NCBI GenBank assembly: GCA_020847175.1
Contig: JADLCM010000024.1
Span: forward strand, 1 to 64,000
Length of the DNA: 64,000 bases
DNA from: Phycisphaerales bacterium
GTDB lineage: Bacteria > Planctomycetota > Phycisphaerae > Phycisphaerales > UBA1924
Direction of reading: 5' to 3'
Both the position numbers and the translations under genes were made by a program. Positions 1 to 7,974 of this stretch are shown here, piece by piece. The notes below the pieces were generated by a model. It worked only from the letters and a program-made list of their open reading frames with translations, made no database searches and was not told where the DNA came from. The stretch's first letter is position 1. The number at the start of each line of letters is the position of its first letter.

Positions 1-927
1 AAGCAGCGCGAGCCCAGCCCGTGGGAGGCGATCGAGCAGAAGTACCCCGTGGGCGCCCGCGTCAAGGGGCACGTGGTCAGCCTCATGTCCTACGGCTGCT
101 TCGTGCGGCTCGAAGACGGCATCGAGGGCCTGGTCCACATCTCCGAAATGTCCTGGACCAAGCGCGTCAACCACCCCTCCGAGATGGTGCAGGTGGAGCA
201 GGAGGTCGAGGTCGTCGTCCTGGAGATCGACAAGAACAAGCAGGAGATCAGCCTCGGCATGAAGCAGATCGAGGTGAACCCCTGGGAGCTCGTCACCGAG
301 AAGTACCCGGTGGGCACGGTGATCGACGGCACTGTGCGCAACCTGGCCAACTACGGCGCGTTCATCGAGATCGAGCCCGGCATCGACGGCCTGCTGCATA
401 TCTCCGACATGTCGTGGACGAAGAAGGTCACGCACCCCAACGAGATGCTCAAGAAGGGCGACCAGGTCCGTTGCGTGGTGCTCGATGTAGACCAGAGCAA
501 GCAGCGCATCAGCCTTGGCATGAAGCAGCTCACCGAAGACCCGTGGCTCCACGCCATTCCGGGGGCCTACAAGCCCGGCATGGTGGTGCGCGGCAAGGTC
601 ACCAAGATCACCAACTTCGGCGTCTTCGTCGAGCTTGAGGATGATCTCGAAGGCCTCCTGCACGTCTCCGAGCTCGCCGACCACAAGGTCGAGAACCCGC
701 AGGACGTGGTCAAGCCCGACCAGGAGATCGATGTCAAGATCCTCCGCGTCGATGTTGCCGACCGCAAGATCGGCCTCTCGCTCAAGCGGGCCCAGTGGGG
801 CGACAGCACCGGCGCCGGCGACAGCGGGAGCGAAGGCGGCACCGACCGCGCCGGCAAGCCCCTGCCCAAGCGGGGCGGCATGGACGCCAGCCACGGCGCC
901 ATGGGCACCGACAAGATTCAGTTCTGA
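1..927 (+). CDS. rpsA: 30S ribosomal protein S1 (3' part, 5' end outside window)
   Basis: The reading frame is open from base 1 and ends at TGA 925-927, giving about 308 residues without a start. Three consecutive S1 (OB-fold) RNA-binding repeats are visible, at roughly residues 17-90, 104-177 and 190-265. Each begins VG.RV.G or PG..VRGKV and ends with the repeat-closing SLGMKQ or SLKRAQ. Repeats 1 and 2 share the hallmark HISEMSWT/HISDMSWT block. The tail after the last repeat is Gly/Ser-rich and probably disordered. S1 binds mRNA at the 30S platform and helps initiation on weak ribosome-binding sites. The tandem repeats and their mutual similarity make this S1 rather than a single-domain S1 protein. 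The N-terminal repeats lie upstream of the window. Confidence 0.93.
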   Translation, partial: KQREPSPWEAIEQKYPVGARVKGHVVSLMSYGCFVRLEDGIEGLVHISEMSWTKRVNHPSEMVQVEQEVEVVVLEIDKNKQEISLGMKQIEVNPWELVTEKYPVGTVIDGTVRNLANYGAFIEIEPGIDGLLHISDMSWTKKVTHPNEMLKKGDQVRCVVLDVDQSKQRISLGMKQLTEDPWLHAIPGAYKPGMVVRGKVTKITNFGVFVELEDDLEGLLHVSELADHKVENPQDVVKPDQEIDVKILRVDVADRKIGLSLKRAQWGDSTGAGDSGSEGGTDRAGKPLPKRGGMDASHGAMGTDKIQF

Positions 928-983
928 GGCGTGAGAGGCGGGAACGCGCCTCCTGCCTCGGCCGCGCTCCTTCGAAGCACTCG

Positions 984-1012
984 CCCCGGGCCTCCGGCCC
1001 GGGGTGTTTTTT
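984..1012 (+). terminator. Rho-independent terminator of rpsA
   Basis: A 9-bp GC stem, CCCCGGGCC (984-992) with GGCCCGGGG (996-1004), closes a TCC loop and is followed by TGTTTTTT. It lies 57 nt after the rpsA stop codon. Confidence 0.85.
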
Positions 1013-1075
1013 GCGCCTGGGCGCAGCATGGCGCCCCCCGTCGATCTGCACACCGAAGCATGGGGCGCGGATCGC

Positions 1076-2620
1076 TCAACCGCCCTTGGTCACGAAACCG
1101 ACTCGTTCTCCCGCATAATCGAGGACCATGATGACCTTGCCCAGGAATCCGCCGCCCAAAGTTCCGCCGATCCAGGGGTCGTTGAACGCGCGCCCACCCG
1201 GGAGCGCGAAGGTCGCGACGACCTTTTCGTGCCGCCGGCCCGCGACGGTGAAATCGCGGAGCGTTCCCTTCGCCGCAGGGATCGCGCCCCCGACACCCCC
1301 GAGCGTCGAAGGGGTGGTCTCCCGCCCATCGAGGAGGCCGAGCGCGGCGACGGTGTCCGCGTGGAAGATCACCGTGTCGGCCCCCGCGCCGGTGTCGATA
1401 CGGAAGAGCGCGGTCCGCCCCTCGAACTCGGCCTCAATGCACGGGTGGCGCTGGACGAGCCGGGCCGGCGTCCAATCCACGCCGGTGCGGGCGTAGGTGC
1501 GAGGGTCGAAGAGCGAGACCGAGCCGCCGGCCATGTCCACCTCCGCGATGACGCGGGTGAGCATGGTGTACCCCACGATCCCGGCGATTCGCTCGCCGAA
1601 GATCGGTTCGAGGAATGCGAGGTCCAGCCCCACCAGCACAGGTTCGTCAATCGTCGCGGGTCCGATGGTCAGAGTCCGTGCTTTGAAGAAGGCCGTCGGC
1701 ACGCTCCCGCCCACGCCCGCGGCGTTCACGCTGCCGACTCCTTCGAGGCCCAGTGTCGCCGCGGCGCTCTGAGAGATGATGTCCGCCCCGGCTCCGGTGT
1801 CAAAGATGAACCAACCGAGGTCCTGCCCGTCGATCAGACCCTTCACAAGAACATGCCCCGTGGGTGTGCGCTTCACGGCCAGTGCGGCTGGGGTGTCCGG
1901 GTCGAACCGCGCCGTTGCCCCGCCGCCCAGATAGGCGTACGGACTTCGGATGAAGACGGGCGAAGGTTCCACGGAATCGATGGTGGTCGTGGTGCGTGTC
2001 GAGCCCGCCACGTCGGTGAACGAGGCGGGCAAGGTGAGAAGACCGAAGTCTTTCGCGGGTCCGAAGGTGATTTCGCGCAGCTGTTCTCCCGCGCCCCAGC
2101 GGGCGAGTCGAGGCTGCATGGATCCCGGATCGAGTTCGATCAGGCCGCGCGGGGCGTATCCGCCCGGCGCAAAGGACAGGGCAACGGGCGCATCGCCCGG
2201 CTCAACCTGCAGGTCGAGTTCCTTCGCCCGATCGACCCAGGCGCCGGTGAGCAGCCATGTCGGCAGCAGGTTGGCGATCCGCTCGCCTCCGTAGAGGCGG
2301 CGCGATGATCCAGCCCAATCGCGCTCCCACGCATCAACCCCGTCGAACCCCGTAGCCTGCGCGAGCACCCCGGTGTACGAGACGGCAAACGGGCCGGCGC
2401 CGTCAAAGACGACGCCGAAGGTGGCCGGGGCGCCCAGGAACTCACCCGACCCGGCGAGCGTGTAGCCCGTGGGGCTCGGCGTCACGCTGTACGAGTCGCG
2501 GGCCAGCGCGAGCACGCGATCCAGGCTGGGCGGCGTGCCCGGCGATGTGGTGCATGCCCCCAGGGCGCCGGCCAGGCCGAGCCCGATACGCCGTGCCCAC
2601 GCTCCGAATCCGTTGATCAT
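1076..2620 (-). CDS. Retropepsin-like aspartyl protease lipoprotein
   Basis: A 514-residue protein starting at ATG 2620. The N-terminus has a hydrophobic stretch ending in a lipobox-like LGAC near residues 19-22, so it is probably a lipoprotein. Two aspartyl-protease signatures are present, FIFDTGAGAD and FRIDTGAGAD, each followed by a hydrophobic-GG segment. This matches two retropepsin-like halves in one chain. The N-terminal half, about 270 residues, is not recognised. The start codon overlaps the stop of the upstream HTH gene as ATGA, which indicates translational coupling. A role in proteolysis at the cell envelope is inferred from the DTGA motifs and the lipobox only. The stop is TGA at 1078-1076. 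Confidence 0.8.
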   Translation of the reverse strand: MINGFGAWARRIGLGLAGALGACTTSPGTPPSLDRVLALARDSYSVTPSPTGYTLAGSGEFLGAPATFGVVFDGAGPFAVSYTGVLAQATGFDGVDAWERDWAGSSRRLYGGERIANLLPTWLLTGAWVDRAKELDLQVEPGDAPVALSFAPGGYAPRGLIELDPGSMQPRLARWGAGEQLREITFGPAKDFGLLTLPASFTDVAGSTRTTTTIDSVEPSPVFIRSPYAYLGGGATARFDPDTPAALAVKRTPTGHVLVKGLIDGQDLGWFIFDTGAGADIISQSAAATLGLEGVGSVNAAGVGGSVPTAFFKARTLTIGPATIDEPVLVGLDLAFLEPIFGERIAGIVGYTMLTRVIAEVDMAGGSVSLFDPRTYARTGVDWTPARLVQRHPCIEAEFEGRTALFRIDTGAGADTVIFHADTVAALGLLDGRETTPSTLGGVGGAIPAAKGTLRDFTVAGRRHEKVVATFALPGGRAFNDPWIGGTLGGGFLGKVIMVLDYAGERVGFVTKGG

Positions 2621-3201
2621 GGTCGATGTCCTGTTGTGCGTCGCGCCGAATCGCGTTCGGCAAGAGGAACGAGCACCAGCGTGATCGCGTGGAGTCGTCC
2701 CTTGGGCGATGCCTCCTGCGCAAACTCGCGTTGAAGCTCCTCCATGAGGCGGGCCACCCGCTTCAACTGAGCGGACGTCAACCGTCCGGCGGTGCGGCCC
2801 GCGTACAAGCCGTGGGCCGGGCCGATCCGGCTGGTCCGAGGCGAGGATGCGGCGCGTTGATAGTCGCGCGAGGCGAGGCGCATCATCGCGCGGTTGATCT
2901 CCGCCAGGGCCCCCGCCTGCCCGGGATGTGCGATCAACCGCATGGGGCGCCCGGGGGTGCGAAGGAGCGCCTCGGTGCGCCTCCCTGCATCGCGCCGGCC
3001 CGCGTCGACCAGCAGGCCCACACGCAGGAGCAGCCGGACGTGGTAGTACAGCGTGTCGGGCCGACGCCCGAGCGCCTCGCCCAGCTCGGCGACGGAGCAG
3101 GGGCCGAGCGATTCCGCGGCGTCGATGATCTCCTGCCGGATGCCCGAGGCGAGGGCGCGGACTTGGGCGGGGAGGGTGATGTCGTACGGGCGCGGGGCCA
3201 T
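2617..3201 (-). CDS. Winged-helix (ArsR-like) transcriptional regulator
   Basis: A 194-residue protein. Residues about 15-70 form an HTH of the ArsR/HTH_20 type: IRQEIIDAAESLG, then SVAELGEALGRRPDTLYYHV, then LLRVGLLVDAG as the wing. The rest is Arg-rich helix with no recognised ligand domain. It is the first gene of a two-gene operon with the aspartyl protease lipoprotein, with ATGA overlap at 2617-2620. The start ATG at 3201 has no Shine-Dalgarno sequence and lies only 8 nt from a good -10 box, so the mRNA is probably leaderless. A perfect inverted repeat over that promoter suggests autoregulation. The signal sensed is unknown. Confidence 0.75.
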   Translation of the reverse strand: MAPRPYDITLPAQVRALASGIRQEIIDAAESLGPCSVAELGEALGRRPDTLYYHVRLLLRVGLLVDAGRRDAGRRTEALLRTPGRPMRLIAHPGQAGALAEINRAMMRLASRDYQRAASSPRTSRIGPAHGLYAGRTAGRLTSAQLKRVARLMEELQREFAQEASPKGRLHAITLVLVPLAERDSARRTTGHRP

Positions 3202-3209
3202 GTCCGCTT

Positions 3210-3237
3210 ATTATTGAAATATGCTCACAGATTTCAA
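3210..3237 (-). promoter_or_regulatory. Promoter and overlapping operator of the HTH/protease operon
   Basis: On the minus strand TTGAAA (3237-3232) and AATAAT (3215-3210) are separated by 16 bp, each 5/6 to the sigma-70 consensus. A perfect inverted repeat TTGAAAT/ATTTCAA (3237-3231 and 3220-3214) overlaps both boxes. The expected transcript starts 0-3 nt before ATG 3201. The stretch is markedly AT-rich against its surroundings. Confidence 0.7.
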
Positions 3238-3287
3238 CAGTCGGGCACAAAAATCGGCCGGGAGGTGGTTCCGGCCCCCTTGCGGGG

Positions 3288-4394
3288 TTACCCGCGCACG
3301 AAGGCCATGACGACCTCGAAGCCGATGAGCAGGATGATAATCCACTCCAGCGCTTCCACCCGCACGTTGGACTCGTGCTCGCTCACCTTGGCATGAAGCG
3401 ACTCGAGCAGGTCGAGCTTGCGCCGGACATTTGCCTCCCAGGCCTCCACGCCGAGGCGGCTGGTGCAAAGCCGGGACAGGCGCGCGAGGAACGGGTCGCC
3501 CATGAGCTTGAGCGCGTTGTTGACGCCCTCATACAGCGCCTGCCCGTCGGCGAGGAGGGCGGTCAGCCGGGCGAGCATCCGGCGCGAGGTGCGCGGCAGG
3601 ATCCGGGCCAGGCTCGCGGGGGATGCCGCCTGACCCACCAGGGCATCGAGTGCGATATCCAGCCGGTCATCCAGGTGGCGCATTTCGAGCAGTTCAATAA
3701 CCGCGAACTCGATGACCTTGAGTGTTTCGTCCGGGCGGGGGTCGATGAGCACCGCGCCGTTCCAGTCGGCGATCAGCAGATCGCTCGGCGCGTAACTCAT
3801 CCGCGCGCGCATGGCCTCGGTCACCTCGGAGCCGGAGAGGGCGCCGGGCTCGGCCCGGAGCACGCGGGCAATCGCTCCCGGGTGTGCGTCCGCCCAGGGC
3901 TCGGGAGGGCCGGGCACGCCGGACTCGATCTGGAACACCACATAGTCCTCGCACGCATCGGCCACGCCGGGTCGGCGCAGCGCGGGGCCGACAAGATCCA
4001 TGAGCGAGCGTGCGATGGCGCGCGCATCGTCGAGGATCAACGGGCTCGCGTCCAGGCTGCCCGAGAGCGCCGCCAGCCCGTCGAGGTCGGTGTCGAAGGG
4101 GACGCGCGTGACCACGGATACCGCACCGAAATCGAAGAGCGTGAGTTCGACGATTCCGGTGGTCTGCCAGCCGCTCCCTGCGATCGGCGGGCGCTGCCGG
4201 GCGAGGCACACCGGGGCGGGCGAGTGCGTCATGTACGCGGGAGCACGGCGCGACTGTCGAAAGCCTGCCCGCTCGGACGCCTCGCGCAGGCGTGCCTGGG
4301 CGGCATCGAGATCAACCGACGATGCAATGTCAAACGCGGACAGGACATGGCACACGCCGCGCAGCCGGGGAGTGTCTCCAGGTGAGTCGGGCAC
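3288..4394 (-). CDS. RMD1/DUF155 family membrane-anchored protein
   Basis: A 368-residue protein from GTG 4394. The C-terminus has the family signature: a helical segment (KLDLLESLHAKVSEHES) followed by ALEWIIILLIGFEVVMAFV, a single C-terminal membrane segment. This arrangement is typical of the RMD1/YagE/DUF155 family, whose eukaryotic members (Rmd1, RMND1) act in mitochondria. The central part, including FDFGAVSVV and EYxVFQIE-like strands, fits the family's N-terminal domain. Bacterial members have no established function. The gene is divergent from dnaJ, with 176 nt between the starts. GTG 4394 has no Shine-Dalgarno sequence and sits 5 nt from a TACCGT box, suggesting a leaderless message. 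The product is probably inner-membrane anchored with a cytoplasmic bulk. Confidence 0.78.
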   Translation of the reverse strand: MPDSPGDTPRLRGVCHVLSAFDIASSVDLDAAQARLREASERAGFRQSRRAPAYMTHSPAPVCLARQRPPIAGSGWQTTGIVELTLFDFGAVSVVTRVPFDTDLDGLAALSGSLDASPLILDDARAIARSLMDLVGPALRRPGVADACEDYVVFQIESGVPGPPEPWADAHPGAIARVLRAEPGALSGSEVTEAMRARMSYAPSDLLIADWNGAVLIDPRPDETLKVIEFAVIELLEMRHLDDRLDIALDALVGQAASPASLARILPRTSRRMLARLTALLADGQALYEGVNNALKLMGDPFLARLSRLCTSRLGVEAWEANVRRKLDLLESLHAKVSEHESNVRVEALEWIIILLIGFEVVMAFVRG

Positions 4395-4399
4395 GCCGG

Positions 4400-4405
4400 A
4401 CGGTA
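4400..4405 (-). promoter_or_regulatory. Candidate -10 (TACCGT) 5 nt before GTG 4394
   Basis: TACCGT on the minus strand at 4405-4400 is followed by 5 nt and then the SD-less GTG start. This is the same geometry as the TACGAT-N5-GTG of lipB and dus in this window. No convincing -35 is seen. Confidence 0.4.
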
Positions 4406-4570
4406 GTCGCCGTGCGGGTCAGTCCGGAGAAGCCCCACGGCTCGTTTCGGAGATTCCGTCGGCCTTGGTGCGCGCAGGGTCGGCGCAACTCCAGATTCGT
4501 CGCAACTCTGCGGCTCGGCGGTTCACTCCGGGCGTCGTGCCGCGAACAATGGCCCCGGAGCGACATCCTG

Positions 4571-5506
4571 ATGCCCGAGCCTGATTTCTATTCCATCCTG
4601 GGCGTGAGCCGGTCCGCGACCGCGGATGAGATTCGTGCCGCCTATCGAAACCTTGCGCGCAAGCTGCATCCCGACGTCAACAAGTCCTCGGATGCCGAGG
4701 CGCGTTTCAAGCAGGTGCAGGAGGCATACGACGTGCTTTCGGACGAGGGGAAGCGGGCCCAGTACGACCGCTTCGGTCGCGTCGGCGCTGCCCCCCCGGG
4801 TTCATCCGGAAGGCCGCGCACCACCCCCGACATGGACCTGGACGACCTCGGCGAAATGTTCAGTGCCTTCTTCGGAGGCACGCCGTCTGGCGGACCCGGA
4901 TTCGGGGGGAAACGAGCAAAGTCGGCGCGGGGGCGCGCTCGCCCGAAGGCCGAACCCGTGGATCTTCACATCACCTTTCTCACCATGGCGAAGGGTGGAC
5001 CGCAACCCCTTTCAATCGAGACGCCGAGTGGCTTGCGGCGGATCGAAGTGATGATCCCCAAAGGAGTTGCAGACGGAGCCCTGCTGCGCGTACGCGGCGA
5101 TGGATGGGGCGACGGAGACACCACCGTGCGGGTTCGCGTCGGCGCGCACCCCGCATTCCGGCGCACAAGCCCGACCGGCTTGGACCTCGAACTTGACCTG
5201 CCGCTCACCCTTGCCGAGGCCGCGCTTGGCGCCGGCGTGCAGATTGATACACTCTCGGGGATGGTTGAACTGGTGGTTCCACCCGGAACATCCAGCGGCC
5301 GTCGGCTCCGGCTCCGTGGGCGCGGGCTTGAAGATGCCCAGGGGCGAACGGGTGATCTGCTTGCGCAGGTGCGCATCGTCGCCCCGGAGCGACTCACGGA
5401 GCAGCAGCGAGCGCTGTTCGAGCGGTTGGGGCCCCTCCTCCCCACACCGCGACGAGGCGAGCCTTGGCGCGAGGGGCGTCAGGGCGAAAACGGTGCCTTT
5501 GCCTGA
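4571..5506 (+). CDS. DnaJ/CbpA-type co-chaperone (no zinc finger)
   Basis: A 311-residue protein from ATG 4571. Residues 5-70 are a J-domain with HPD at 33-35, the motif that stimulates the Hsp70 ATPase. A Gly/Phe-rich linker follows, about 85-115 (GEMFSAFFGG). Then come two beta-rich C-terminal substrate-binding domains (VDLHITFLTMAKGG and DLPLTLAEAALG.....TLSGMVELVVPPG). There is no CxxCxGxG zinc-finger repeat, so it is class II (CbpA-like) rather than canonical DnaJ. It should work with the DnaK encoded at 23652-25571. An upstream in-frame extension to 4292 overlaps the divergent DUF155 gene and has no domain character, so it was rejected. Confidence 0.9.
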   Translation: MPEPDFYSILGVSRSATADEIRAAYRNLARKLHPDVNKSSDAEARFKQVQEAYDVLSDEGKRAQYDRFGRVGAAPPGSSGRPRTTPDMDLDDLGEMFSAFFGGTPSGGPGFGGKRAKSARGRARPKAEPVDLHITFLTMAKGGPQPLSIETPSGLRRIEVMIPKGVADGALLRVRGDGWGDGDTTVRVRVGAHPAFRRTSPTGLDLELDLPLTLAEAALGAGVQIDTLSGMVELVVPPGTSSGRRLRLRGRGLEDAQGRTGDLLAQVRIVAPERLTEQQRALFERLGPLLPTPRRGEPWREGRQGENGAFA

Positions 5507-5544
5507 CCTGGGCTGCGGCCCACGGTTGTCCCCAAGGAGTGCAT

Positions 5545-7026
5545 GTGCTCAAGCAGCGCCACCAACTCTTCGTGACGATGTTCGCGGGGATCGATGCGCT
5601 AGTGGTGACCCTTGCCTGCGTCCTGGCATGGTCGGTTCGCCACTGGGTGCTCGGCGAGGCATGGCCGGAAACGTGGAGTTCGCGTGTACGCGAACCCCTG
5701 GTGCTCTCGGCGGTGCCGGTCTGTCTCGGGGTCATGTGGGCAAGCGGCCTCTACCGGGCGCGGCGTGACCGCTCACTTGCGTCCGAGATTGCGCAGGTCA
5801 TCAAGGCATCACTCATCTCGGTCTGCGCCCTGGTGGTGCTCGCTTGGGGGATGGGTGAACCTTCGTTTCTAGGTCCGGCGCATCTGACTGTCGACGGGCC
5901 TTTCGGCGCCATTGATGCCCCGCGGGTGCAGTTCGCCGCGCTTGCCGTCGCGCTCCCGGCGCTCCTGGTCTCGTTCCGCATCTCATTGCGGCTCGTGCTT
6001 CGGCGGCTGCGCCGTTCGGGCTGGAACCAGCGGCACGTCGCCATCGTGGGTGACGGGCGCCTGGGCCAGATCGCCGCCCGCACGCTCTCGCGAAACGGCT
6101 GGACCGGCATCAACGTGGCGTACTTCGTGTCGCACAAACCCGTGGCTGACCGTGAGCAGTGTCTCGGACGCCCCGTGCGGGCCGGACTCGATGGCCTCGA
6201 GCGGACGCTGGAGGAGTACAAGGTGGACGGGGTCTACCTCGCGCTGCCGCACGGAGAATGGCCCCTGCTGCCGGCCTTGCTCAAACGACTTGAAGCCTTC
6301 GCGCTCGACGTGCGGATCATCCCGGACGTGCCCCTGCGGTACATGCCGCAGCGCATGGCCGTGAACGAGCTCGAAGGCATGCCGGTCCTGAGCTACCGGG
6401 AGAGCCCCCTGCACGGGGTCGGGGGCGTGAGCAAGCGCGGCCTCGACATGGCGGGTTCACTCGCGGCCCTGCTCATCTTCGCGCCCGTCATGCTCATCTC
6501 CGCCCTTGCGGTGCGGCTCTCGGGTCCCGGGCCCGTGATCTTCCGCCAGCGCCGCGTGGGGTGGGGGGGCGAAGAGTTCTGGATCTACAAGTTTCGGACC
6601 ATGCGGCACGGGGAAGAAGAACAGGCTCCGTGCATCGACGACCTGGACGACGCCACGAAGGCATGGACGCAGCGGGACGACCCGCGGATCACCCGTGTGG
6701 GGCGCTGGCTGCGGCGCACCAGCCTCGACGAACTGCCGCAGCTCTTCAATGTGCTCAAGGGTGAAATGTCGTTGGTGGGCCCGCGTCCCGAACGCCCTGA
6801 GCTCATCAGCCGCTTCAAGGATGACTGGCGGGGCTACATGCTCCGGCAGCACGTGAAGGCGGGCATGACGGGCTGGGCCCAGGTCAACGGGCATCGCGGC
6901 AACTCGAACCTGCGCAAGCGCCTCCAGCACGACCTCTTCTACATCCGGCACTGGTCGCTTCGGTTTGACCTCTGGATCCTGTGGCTCACGGTCTTCCGAG
7001 GGTTCTTTCACCGGAATGCGATCTGA
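5545..7026 (+). CDS. Polyprenyl glycosylphosphotransferase (WcaJ/WbaP-like)
   Basis: A 493-residue protein from GTG 5545, chosen because AAGGAG (5534-5539) lies 5 nt upstream. The N-terminal third has four membrane segments. The middle is a CoA-binding-like Rossmann region (HVAIVGDGRLGQIAARTL). The C-terminal bacterial sugar transferase domain has SGPGPVIFRQRRVG, FWIYKFRTM, the catalytic-type TSLDELPQLFNVLKG, MSLVGPRPERPE and AGMTGWAQVNGHRG. Enzymes of this family transfer a sugar-1-phosphate from UDP-sugar to undecaprenyl phosphate, the first step of exopolysaccharide or O-antigen repeat synthesis. No other polysaccharide genes are next to it, so it acts as an isolated priming enzyme here. 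The specific sugar cannot be read from the sequence. Confidence 0.92.
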   Translation: MLKQRHQLFVTMFAGIDALVVTLACVLAWSVRHWVLGEAWPETWSSRVREPLVLSAVPVCLGVMWASGLYRARRDRSLASEIAQVIKASLISVCALVVLAWGMGEPSFLGPAHLTVDGPFGAIDAPRVQFAALAVALPALLVSFRISLRLVLRRLRRSGWNQRHVAIVGDGRLGQIAARTLSRNGWTGINVAYFVSHKPVADREQCLGRPVRAGLDGLERTLEEYKVDGVYLALPHGEWPLLPALLKRLEAFALDVRIIPDVPLRYMPQRMAVNELEGMPVLSYRESPLHGVGGVSKRGLDMAGSLAALLIFAPVMLISALAVRLSGPGPVIFRQRRVGWGGEEFWIYKFRTMRHGEEEQAPCIDDLDDATKAWTQRDDPRITRVGRWLRRTSLDELPQLFNVLKGEMSLVGPRPERPELISRFKDDWRGYMLRQHVKAGMTGWAQVNGHRGNSNLRKRLQHDLFYIRHWSLRFDLWILWLTVFRGFFHRNAI

Positions 7027-7482
7027 GCGGTTCGGGGCAACACTGTGGTGCGAACAGAGGTCTTCCCGTGACCTTGTTTTCGAAGGCGGGGGGGCGAGTG
7101 CGGAAGCCCGCCCGTTGGTCCACGCTCACCCGGCAGCCCACGATTCCTTGTGGATGTTCAGCCCGTGGGAGTGCCGTGTCTGGGGCCGGCTTGTTCACCG
7201 GTCCTTGGCTGCGAATGCCATGCGGGATGCGTGTTCATACCATCACAGAGAGTGGATTCAGTCGGAACAGCGTGGCTCGGTTCGTCGGGAGAGTGTCGAC
7301 CAACTCGCACCCGGCAGTGCCGGGTCAGCGACGGAGGGGCCGTTCCGACATCACGCTCATGCTCATCCGTTTCCGCGTGGGCCTACGCTTCGCCCCCGCG
7401 CGGCGCGGCTCGGGCCTCACCCACGCGCGGCCGGCGCACAGGTCCGCACCACATCCCACACCACCGACACACTGGAGCACGC
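7027..7482. other. 456-bp intergenic region without a recognised gene
   Basis: Reading frames here lack codon bias and family similarity. A 17-bp palindrome, ACCCGGCA-G-TGCCGGGT, lies at 7309-7325, and GTTCG/CGAAC arms occur just after 7027. There is no T tract after either. The length would allow an unrecognised small RNA or the promoter of ndk, but nothing definite is seen. Confidence 0.4.
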
Positions 7483-7953
7483 ATGGAAACCACGCTCATC
7501 ATCCTCAAGCCCGACGCCGTGCAGCGCGGCCTCATGGGGCGCATTCTCAGCCGCTTCGAGGACAAGGGCCTCCAGATCGTGGGCTGCAAACTGATGCAGA
7601 TCAGCCGCGAACTGGCGGAGACCCACTATGCCTCGCACAAGGGCAAGGGCTTCTACGACGGGCTGGTGCGCTTCATGACGAGCGCGCCCGTGCTGGTGCT
7701 CGCCGTGCGGGGCGTTGGGGCGATCACCATCTGCCGGGGCATGATGGGCGCCACGTTCGGCTCCAAGGCAGCCCCGGGCACGATCCGGGGCGATTTCGGC
7801 GTCTCAAACTCCTTCAACCTCATCCACGGCAGCGACAGCCCCGAGGCTGCGGAACGCGAGATCGGACTCTTCTTCAAGGGCGGCGAGGTCATCACCTCCA
7901 CGCGCGCCATCGAGGGTTGGGTGTACGACCTCTCGGGCGGCAAGCCGGAGTGA
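7483..7953 (+). CDS. ndk: Nucleoside diphosphate kinase
   Basis: A 156-residue protein from ATG 7483, with GGAG 6-9 nt upstream. The family signature is complete: N-terminal TLIILKPDAVQRGL, RGMMGAT, APGTIRGDFG and the active-site block NLIHGSDS with the phosphorylated histidine at H115. The enzyme exchanges the gamma phosphate between nucleoside triphosphates and diphosphates in the cytoplasm. The length fits the family. The usual GATNPxxA loop reads GATFGSKA here, with Phe-Gly-Ser in place of Asn-Pro. The ORF is open upstream to 7150, but that part has no NDK similarity. Confidence 0.96.
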   Translation: METTLIILKPDAVQRGLMGRILSRFEDKGLQIVGCKLMQISRELAETHYASHKGKGFYDGLVRFMTSAPVLVLAVRGVGAITICRGMMGATFGSKAAPGTIRGDFGVSNSFNLIHGSDSPEAAEREIGLFFKGGEVITSTRAIEGWVYDLSGGKPE

Positions 7954-7974
7954 GCGTCCGCACCCGGCGGCCCG

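Noticed and set aside
7027-7482. A possible SRP or 6S RNA in the ndk upstream region
   Set aside because: The GGTC...GGAAGC-type SRP core was not found, and no closed long helix is apparent.
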